DNA of 64,000 nucleotides from Gnetum montanum (Eukaryota; Streptophyta; Gnetopsida; Gnetales; Gnetaceae): NCBI GenBank assembly GCA_015680685.1, contig MNCI01030754.1:480426-544425 (forward strand), in the 5' to 3' direction. The translations under genes were made by a program, and so were the position numbers. Under the pieces are notes generated by a model. The model worked only from the letters and a program-made list of their open reading frames with translations. It was not told where the DNA came from and did not search any database. Shown in pieces: positions 56,006 through 64,000 of this stretch; within the stretch, counting starts at the first letter, position 1, and each line of letters starts with the position of its first letter.

Positions 56006-56941
56006 TGGATGAGTAATAAGTATACACTACATTCAACCATATGAATCACTAGCATTCACTAAGTGATTCGATCGAATTCCGAAGGCTTTACCTCTCCAAG
56101 TACATTGGGTCTACAAGGTGAACCTTAACAATTGTGATTCTTGTCTTCTCAATTCCACTTGTGAGGTGCAAGTGTATGGTTAAGTGTAGTTAAGGCATCT
56201 AATTTTTATCATTTTATGTTTATCATTTAATTGCCTAAGTTCTAAAAAATAGAATAATAAATGTTTAATTAATCTATTTAATCTAATAACTAGCTAACAC
56301 TTAACTAATCCTAACATAAGCATCCATTCCCACTTTCTGTACACATCCTAAACATGTTGCAATGCTACTAGGATTACCAAGCGTTAAGTGCTACTGAGAT
56401 TACCAAGCGTAATGTATGCTCGAAGTGGTTGTACTTATATTTTTTATTTAATCAATACTGATTACCTAATTAAAATTCATTAAAGTGCATGAATAATAAA
56501 TGCATAAGGAAAAAATTAAGCTATTCTAAGTGCTATAAGGTTTGATTAGAAAAGCTCGTCTTTATTGCCATTCACACCAAGGTGCTCAAGTACGTCAACG
56601 CTCGAATAAAGATCCATACACTTGTTTGACTCCTACTATGAGCACTCAAAAAAAATATTCTAAATCTAGAGAAAAAAACTACAAGAGCTTTACTACAACT
56701 AATGGAAGAAGTGTCATAAATGCAACAGGTAGGTGCACACTTCTAGGCGATGATAGGATGCCACGTCGATGGGTACTCGTCAATGTAGCCAACCCTATGT
56801 CAATGGGATCTCGTCAATGAAACCTCGTCATTGCATTGTTAGGATGTCATTGGCATGGATTCTATTAACAAGGTCATGTCAACAGCATCCCATCCCATTG
56901 GAGGCTCATGTCGATGCAACCTAATGACTCATACTTCATCA
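56006..56941 (-). repeat. LTR C (minus orientation)
   Basis: On the minus strand starts TGATGAAGTATGAG at 56941 after the purine tract TTTGTGGGGGTA and ends CTCATCCA near 56006. Shared blocks with A and B: GAATTCG-TGAATC, ATTCATATGGTTG, CTTGGTAATCC. It is the 3' LTR of a minus-strand element whose integrase is at 57610-58590. Confidence 0.78.
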
Positions 56942-57191
56942 TACCCCCACAAATGAATGAAAACTCATCCTTTAGTAAACAAAAGAAGGAACAAGTTCTT
57001 TAAAAACTTTTGGGAAGCTATGGGATTATTGACTAACTATAGATACAAAAACTAACATATCAAAAACTAAGTGCCCAAGTGTACAAATCAATAATCATTA
57101 CAAAAATGGGTGTTCATGATAAAAAAAATTGAACACCATGACAAAAAATGACAATACAACTCCTCTGAAGGCTTACAGATGAGGGAGAAGA

Positions 57192-57600
57192 TCAAACAGT
57201 CCTAAGTAGTGGAGGTTCTTGAGGTTCCAAAGGACCTTCTCCTACTTTGGATGCATGTGGTTGTTGAGGCACTAGTTGTGGTTGTCTTACTAAAACTGCA
57301 ACTACTAGTGAAAGATGAAACGCATCCGACAATGCCTTCATCTTCTCCTCTTTACTCCAAGAATCATTCACAATCCATGCTACTTCACCATTGTGGGTCA
57401 AAATGGAAATATCCTATGGATAGGAAATTGTGGGAAATAGCTCCTTCACATTAACAAACTAGGTAGCAAACTATTTTCATTCAATGTCAAACATCCTAAG
57501 TGCATTTTGTAGCTCTTAGTAATCATTCATCTACTTGGCCAAATTCTCAAAAGTTGATCTTTGATCAATGAACTTCACCTTAAAAACCTTGACTTCTACA
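57192..57600 (-). pseudogene. Unnamed ORF downstream of integrase (minus copy)
   Basis: Minus strand, between integrase and LTR C. Reads FIDQRSTFENLAK, ALRMFDIE, FVNVKELFPTISYP, DISILTHNGEVAWIVNDSW, SKEEKMKALSDAFHLSL, then a Pro/Gln-rich end. The last 69 codons are open (57401-57192). The same protein is recognisable on the plus strand at 59910-60243, so it is a conserved part of the family and not a chance ORF. I do not recognise the domain. Stops occur at matching codons in both copies. Confidence 0.65.
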
Positions 57601-57609
57601 TTTGCAACC

Positions 57610-58590
57610 TCAAGCTTTTGCTTGGTCTCTTTGTGGCACATGTGTGGATTTCTAGTAAAGGACCTTATCTCTTGATTGAAATTTTACCTTCCTTATTTTG
57701 AGGTCATGGTGTTGCTTGTTGAATGCCTTGTGCAACTCATTAGATGACAAGGCTACCAATTGATTTTTGTCTAGTAAGTTGAAATTCATTAGTCTTTCTT
57801 TTTATGCTAGATTTACATCAAGGCTAAGGTTACAAGCTATTAAGAGCGTACGAAGCTTGGATTGAATAGGAAGAGTTGGTAGTTTTCCATACACTAGCTC
57901 ATAGGGAGAATAGCCTATAGGGAGTTTCTAGGTTAAGCAGTAGGCCCAAAGGGAATCATTTAGTTTAGTACCCCAAGCTCTCCTATATTTGCTAACTATT
58001 CTTATTAAGATATTAGTGATCTCCCTATTTGTAACCTAAGCTTGACTATTGGATTGGAGGTGGTAAAGTGTTGTCAATTTATGTTAGACCCTTAAGCATT
58101 ACATGAGTTTCTGAAAGGTACTACCTGTAAAGTGAGTACCATTGTCAGAAATAAGTGCACATGGCACACCAAACCTGTTTACAACATTTTGTTGTGCAAA
58201 TCAAGTAGCTATAGAAGATGTACAGTTAGTGATGACTGCTACTTCTACCCATTTCATATGATAATCAACAGTGACTATGATGTATGCCTTTCCATTTGAC
58301 ATGAGTGTGATGGGACCCATGAAGTCAATGCCCCAGATGTTGAAGGGTTCTAGTGGTTGGGTCCACTACTAAGGTCCCTCCATATGAGTGTTCATCCCAT
58401 CATCACATTAGCAGTGATCATAGAAGCCAAAAAAATGATGAACATCCCTGAAGAGTATTGGCCAATAATACCCTACAATCAAGATCTTAATGGTCATGTG
58501 TCTCCCAACATAGTGGCCCCCATAAGGGCCCTCATGAGCATCCTAGAGGACACACAATTAGTTAGCACCAGGAACACACCAACAAACTAG
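57610..58590 (-). pseudogene. Integrase of the Athila-like element (minus copy)
   Basis: Minus strand and fairly well preserved. Zinc-binding part: DAHEGPYGGHYVGRHMTIKI, VGYYWPILFRDVHHF. Core: FNIWGIDFMGPITL (Asp), YIIVTVDYHMKWVEVAVIT, VPCALISDNGTHFTG (Asp), SNSQA-VTNREITNIL (Glu), then GTKLNDSLWAYCLT and GYSPYELVYGKLP. C-terminal part: LDVNLA-KERLMNFNLLDKNQ and KVKFQSRDKVLY. All three catalytic acids are present; stops are few and mostly TAG. It joins LTR D fragment at its upstream end, so RT and RNase H have been deleted. Confidence 0.88.
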
Positions 58591-58648
58591 GCTATTGGCA
58601 TCATATAATGATGCCATCCCATTAACACAACCAACCAATGCTTCATCA
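58591..58648 (-). repeat. LTR D, 5' stub
   Basis: On the minus strand TGATGAAGCATTGGTTGG begins at 58648 after TTGTGGAGGTA, but similarity to the other LTRs ends after about 58 bp where integrase sequence starts. A GGCATCAT-ATATGATGCC palindrome marks the junction. Confidence 0.65.
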
Positions 58649-59905
58649 TACCTCCACAACTAAGTAAAAACTCATCCTCAAGTTAACAAGATAGAACCAC
58701 ACTTCCTTTACAAAAAAATTGGGAAAGTATGGGATTATTAACTAACACTAACTACCAACTAACTTTGAGTGCCACATTACAAAAATTTTATTAAAGTTGA
58801 TGTATTACAAAATGAAAAAAGACTATACAGACATTAAAGTTTACAAAATTTGTAAAGGTTTTCAAAAATCTACTAAAGATGATTCTTGTTATCTCTAGCT
58901 ATGGCAAACTTCCAATCTTGATTGTTATGTCAATGCTTCTCTTGTTTTGTAGAACAGTGTTGAAGGATGGATTGAAATTTCTTCTCATTGTCCCATGGCA
59001 ATCATGCAATCTTTAAGTTGTTGTCTTGTATGTGCTACGATTTGTCCATGGGCATATCCTCCATTATCCCTCTCTTGGCTTCATTTTCGTGTTTGGCAAA
59101 AGACCTTCTTCTTTAGGTGTTTTTTTTTTAGCATCACTTGCAATCACCAAAGCATCAACATTAGTTTTGGTAAATTTTCCTTAATAATTAACCCTTTTCG
59201 AATCCCTTAGTTTGCATTTAAGCACAAGGTGATGACAACATACTATGCCCAAGGCTATGAGGTATCTAAAATCATCAAGCTATTCACATTATTTTGATCA
59301 ATTACTATTAGTTACCATGTTGTTCAAAAATAGGATGTTAGAAAAAAAATTTAAAAATTTCAAAGCAAAAATTCCTAGCCTCCATGACTAATGAAAGTAA
59401 CTCCAAAAGCACACAATTTTTTGAACAATTAAAACCAAAGGTCCAATGCAAAAGATGTCCAACAAATTTTTTGGAAGTTGAAGGATACTAAGATAGAAAA
59501 TTAGGAAAAATTAATTGAAAGGGATGAGAAGTAGTCCCAAAATCATGCATAAATTCATTGAAACCATCATTGATGTTCTGGAAGATGTGAAGGTTAGTTC
59601 AAAGACATAATCAACAAGAGTTATGCAAGTGGATCCTTCCCAAAGCAAGCTCCTGCCATAATGCCCATGCATAACCACTTCTATAGATGTCTTTAGGCAC
59701 CTTAGAAGTTAAGTCTAGACCATACCTTTGTTTCAAACAACATATAACTACCTTGGTTGGGATTTTTCACTATACTAAACAAAATCAAAAGGCTCATAAT
59801 CATATGCAGCAATGAGGTGAATAAATGAGATGAGAAGGGATTGGAAAGATTGGAATGCAAGGTACGTTACCATGTTCGTAATAGGTTCTTGTGTCAAATC
59901 TGATT
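58649..59905 (-). repeat. Inverted copy of the element tail
   Basis: Reverse complement of 52873-54120 over about 1.25 kb, for example TTGACACAAGAACCTATTAC, ATTGCAAGTGATGCT and AACAATCAAG blocks. Together with the plus-strand copy it forms inverted arms separated by about 4.5 kb. Confidence 0.8.
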
Positions 59906-59909
59906 AAGA

Positions 59910-60243
59910 GCAAATTTGAAGATCAACAATCAGTTACTGAGCTCCTAACTAGAAGAATGACTAACCACCATGATTTATAGAATCTTGTAAGAATGTTCAA
60001 CATTAAGTGTAAGTAGTTTGTAGCCTAGTTTATCAACATAAAGGAGATGTTTCCAACATTATCTTCCCCATGAAATATACTCATATCAACCAATCTAGGT
60101 GATGCGACGTAGACCATTAATGATCCATGGATCAAAGAAGATAAACTGAAGGCATTATTAAATGCATTCAAATTTTCCGATGCAGTAGCAAGATAGCCTA
60201 GACCACTAACTGGACTAAGACATGAGAAAGGATTATTCAATTA
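59910..60243 (+). pseudogene. Unnamed ORF downstream of integrase (plus copy)
   Basis: Plus strand: FEDQQSVTELLTRRM, LVRMFNIKCK, FINIKEMFPTLSSP, NILISTNLGDATWTINDPW, IKEDKLKALLNAFKFSDAV. It aligns with 57192-57600 residue for residue around RMF(N/D)I, FxxxKE(M/L)FPT and (W)xxNDxW(I/S)KE. It precedes LTR E by 260 bp, the same relative place as the minus copy before LTR C. Function unknown. Confidence 0.65.
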
Positions 60244-60501
60244 GTAGGAAGCTCCACCTCTGGGCATGGTGTAAAGACTCCATCCTAGTCAATTTTGTGC
60301 AATAAATAGCCACTAATTTTTTATATTGTATTGAATTTTGATAAAACCCATTGTAAAAGCTCAAATATTTTATAATGTGGTACTCAAAGTTGCTAATTGT
60401 TAGTAAGTCAATAATCAGTTCCATATCCCCTAGAATTTTGTAAACAACTCAATCCTACTTTTTTTCACTTGAGGATGAGGTTTTAGATCGTCATGGGAGT
60501 A

Positions 60502-61372
60502 TGATAAAGCATCATAAAGTGAGCTATGTCAATAGGCATGCATTGACATAGCCCCATTGACATATCCTTTGATATAATGATGCATATGCATTAATGCCTT
60601 TAAATTCTAAGCCTATATACTTATGTGAACCATCTGCATTTATGACACCTTTGGTCATTCTGATAGCAAAGCTCCTACAATTTTTTTCTACAGGACTTAG
60701 TTAAATTTTCCTTTGAGTGCTAACACTATGGATTGAGTTAATTGAACAAAGATTTATTTGATTACATGACGTACCTAGACACTTGTGCATGATGGCAATA
60801 AAATTGATATTAATTCCTTTAATTGTAGCACTTAGACTAACACTTAGTTTATTTTTAGTATTTTGCTTTTAATACACTTTACTTCCTAGCACTTAGCAAT
60901 TTAGTATTTTATTTTGTAACAACATAACTATGACTACTTCGAGTATAATATATTAATGCTTGACAATTCTAGTAGTGGATACCTTATACACTCAACCGTA
61001 AACACTTAGTAACCAAGTAACATTAATATAGGTTCAAGATGGATATGGAAAGTGAGAATGATGCTCTATGTTTAAGATCGTTTAGATTATCTTCAAGTCC
61101 ATATTTAGTTTAATATTCTAATATCTTAACTACTTTATTATCTTAATATCTTAATGTTTAAAATTATAAAAGTACAAATATCTTATGCCTCAATCATACT
61201 TAACCATACCAATTAAACTAGCATAAGTGATGATTGGGAAGATAATAAGTGATAATTTAATGCCTAGTTATCTAGGATAATTGTAGCCTGAAGTTTCATA
61301 GAATTTGACCAAATTAGGTATATATGCTTGTGATTTGTATGGTTAAATGTAGGGAATACTCACCACTCATGA
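60502..61372 (+). repeat. LTR E
   Basis: TGATAAAGCATCAT to about CTCATGA, 871 bp, more diverged than A-C. Preceded by the decayed purine tract CATGGGAGTA. Its downstream primer site is not recognisable. Confidence 0.7.
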
Positions 61373-61899
61373 CTAGGATTCTTGAAAATCCATGGGGAGG
61401 TTTGATAAAGGTTGTATAGGATATCATAAAAGATATAATGCACCTCTCCATCTTGCCTAATATAATCTCTAGTGCTTATCATAGAGGATTCAAAGATGAT
61501 AAATTAAATCATATTATTATGAAATTTAGTGGATCAAGTACTTGAGAAAAAGTTTGGAACAATCATAGAAATTTGAAAGGAGAAAATTTTGAACAAATGA
61601 AAATCTCTTAAAAGAAGAACTTGCAAAGAAAATAGAAGAAATAAAAAAATGTGAAATGAGTGTGAGTAGATCATAAGGTAGCTTTTTTAAATGTACATTA
61701 TATTACAATAATCAAAGATAGGATATTTTCAAAAAATGCCTAAACACCTTGCACTATGGATTTCTAAATATAGATGGTAGCATTACTAAGTTGACCACAT
61801 TTTATTAGGACAAGTTTAGAATGATGATGATTATGAGTTGGTAGGTTTGCTACTAAAATAAAGTTTAATATTTTTTGAATACTTGAAACTTGGGAAGAA
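61373..61899. other. Unassigned AT-rich stretch
   Basis: Probably the leader next to LTR E followed by the start of the LINE; nothing recognisable. Confidence 0.35.
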
Positions 61900-64000
61900 G
61901 AGGATTCTAAAAATTTTGAGCTGCTTGGTTTTAGTAGAAGAAAAGTAGCAAGTGTTAGATCTAATAAATAGAAAAGACCATCAAAAGCATTATCTTTTAT
62001 TTTCAAAAAAAAAAAGGATTCAAAAGGTAATTAAGATGGAAAATATTGATGAATATAAATAATATATTTAATTGAATATTATTCAAAGGAAATTCTCTAC
62101 ATTTCTCACTTTTTATTACTTTCACCTAAGAGATACAACATATTGTGCAAAGTTAACTTTACAAAAAAATACATTTTTCAATATTCCGATTAACCGTATA
62201 GTAAAATTTAAATGAAAAAGTAAAGTTTATATTTGTGACAACTTTAATGCAAGGATTAATTATAAGAATACTAATATTTTAGAATGACAAAATAATCCAG
62301 GATGGCTAGATATGCAAGATTATGATCAAATTAAAATTCAATGGAAAAGAACATTAGAGGATATTGAAACAAATCAAATAGAAAAGCACATGTTAAAATG
62401 AGGATAAGACTTTGATCATATTATTTTATTTTTGAAAAAGAATGAAGACGTTCATGTATTGATTTATTGCAAACCATCCCTCAAAAGAGACTAGGAATTA
62501 TTGACTTTCAAGTTGATAATAAATTAATAGATTATCCACACTATTTTTGATAGCTTTCCATTGAAAGAAAGTATTCTAATAATATAGAATGCCAAAAAAT
62601 AAGAAGATGTCCTATAACTAAAAATATAAAAAAAATTTAGTAAGAGTTACAAATTTTATTAAAAATAAAAAAAATTGAAGATCAATTATAAGACATTTTT
62701 CTACATGCTATAAAAAATATTACTATGTAAAAAAAGTCAATGGGTAAGAAGAAGTGATTTGATGAAGAATGTCTACAAGGTTAACTAGCAAAAATTCTTA
62801 TAGTAAGAAAGCTTTCAATAAGGACTACATGAAATTCTCTGAGAGAAAAAAATTCTAAAAAAGTACTAAAAATATGGTGCAAATAATAAAGCAAGATCCA
62901 TAAAATTTTTGGAAAATTTTCTAAATAATGATATTCCATTTGCACAAGTAAAAGGGTTCTACAAAATTTTATTTTATCATAAGATAAATACCACAACTAG
63001 TTGCATACTCCTAGATATTTTATAACTTGTGTATGATAAAGTAGGAGAGAGAATTGAAAAATTAGCTTCTAGATAAGCTATAGATGTAAAAGGATTGTAT
63101 GCTAAATTATTAATATAGGATAGAAAGTTACTCTTAAAAGAGACTTGGAAAATACTTAATGAATAACTTCAAAATGATTTGACTAGTGGATGACTGTTAA
63201 AGTTATTATGATTTTTAAAAATTGAGATAAATCATCTTTAAATAATTACAGATTGATCATGATCATAAATTTCATTCTATGAAAAAAATTTGGGATCTTG
63301 GGTAGAAGGATATAATTTTTGTGTAATTTCACAAGTAGGATTTTTATTTTTATTTTTAAGAAAAAGCATTCTACAGTAGATCATCTAGTTACTCTCAAAT
63401 ATTACATTGAATAAGCAAAGGAAAAATAAGGTAAAATAGTTATTTTTCTTTATTGATTTTACTAAAGAATTTGACTCTATTATGATAGAACAATTATGAA
63501 GTAGACTTATTAAACTTGAAGTTGATTATGGTATACTCAATGCTATTCAAAATTTATATAGAGAAATAAGTTTTGAATTAAAAGATAAAGAAACTACATA
63601 ATCTTGTTAGTTTTACAATAATATAGGAATAAAATAAAGCTATTTTTGTTCACTAACATTATTTGGCTTTTCTATTGATGAACTAGAAGAGTGGATTAAA
63701 GAGGTACCTACAAGTCATGCCATTAAAGTGAATCATTCATGGATACAACTTTTAATCTTTGCAAATGATGTAGCACTGATTGCACATTCAAAAACATGGT
63801 TAAAAGAAATGTTGCATCAACTAGAGAATTTAGTAAATGTACAAAAATGAAGGTGAATGTTGATAAAATAAAAGTGCTACTTTGTAGAACTAATAAGAGA
63901 TATTACTCTTTATAACTAAATAATAAAAAAAAACTTGAGATTTTGAAGGTCTTATATATCACAACAAGCTCCAAATGATTGCAAGGCTTTATATATAATA
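61900..64000 (+). pseudogene. LINE ORF2 relic (endonuclease and reverse transcriptase), truncated by the window end
   Basis: Plus strand non-LTR retrotransposon. Around 62240-62420 an endonuclease-like stretch (DNFNARINYKNTNILE, NPGWLDMQDYDQIKIQWKRT). A basic linker with KKYxKYGANNKARSIKFLEN follows near 62860. RT motifs: LNNYRLIMIINFI near 63240, VGFLFLF near 63340, FFIDFTKEFDSI near 63450 (first catalytic Asp), LTLFGFSIDELEEWI near 63655 and LLIFANDVALIAHS near 63755, where the FADD motif has become FAND. Many stops; the C-terminal end is outside the window. Confidence 0.88.

Overview
The window reads as intergenic heterochromatin of a seed plant with a large, repeat-rich genome. Almost every recognisable coding segment belongs to a plant transposable element (Ty3/gypsy, Ty1/copia, Helitron-like, LINE). 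The elements are nested, LTR pairs have visibly diverged, and nearly all frames carry stops. Old nested retrotransposons would fit a gymnosperm or another slow-turnover plant genome, but the species cannot be named from the sequence. No intact host gene, tRNA or CRISPR array was found.

Layout. 1-3790: gene-poor DNA bounded by a pair of ~120 bp direct repeats. 3.8-4.9 kb: Ty1/copia relic. 5.2-7.2 kb: Ty3/gypsy gag and RT/RNaseH/integrase relic. 7755-8065: near-perfect foldback element. 8.4-10.4 kb plus 38.81-38.96 kb: one minus-strand Helitron-type Pif1 helicase relic, split by a retrotransposon. That retrotransposon (10435-38808) is a plus-strand chromodomain Ty3/gypsy element with two 508 bp LTRs, PBS, PPT and AACAT target duplications. 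It is itself split inside its RNase H/integrase linker by a minus-strand Tat-lineage element (17997-36613) with TATCC duplications; removing the insert restores the outer reading frame exactly.

The most interesting content is that both nested elements contain a gene-like transcription unit on the strand opposite to gag-pol. The outer one (13352 to 11182, minus) lies between PBS and gag. The inner one (25803 to 30204, plus) lies between protease and reverse transcriptase. Each has a TATA box about 110-130 bp before the first ATG, exon-like open segments separated by GT-AG intron-like segments, and an AATAAA about 90-120 bp after the stop. In-frame stops in the inner unit are mostly TAG, as expected from decay of methylated CAG. 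Extra antisense ORFs are known in plant Ty3/gypsy elements, but this spliced structure and the placement inside pol are unusual.

38.96-47.6 kb: unrecognised sequence, LTR-like DNA, and an integrase gene split by a probable 2.7 kb solo LTR. 47.9-61.4 kb: a cluster of five LTRs or LTR pieces of one family with a tRNA-Asp-like primer site, two gag copies, a minus-strand integrase, ~1.3 kb inverted arms and a previously unnamed ORF found in two copies downstream of pol. 61.9-64.0 kb: LINE endonuclease/reverse transcriptase relic running off the window end.
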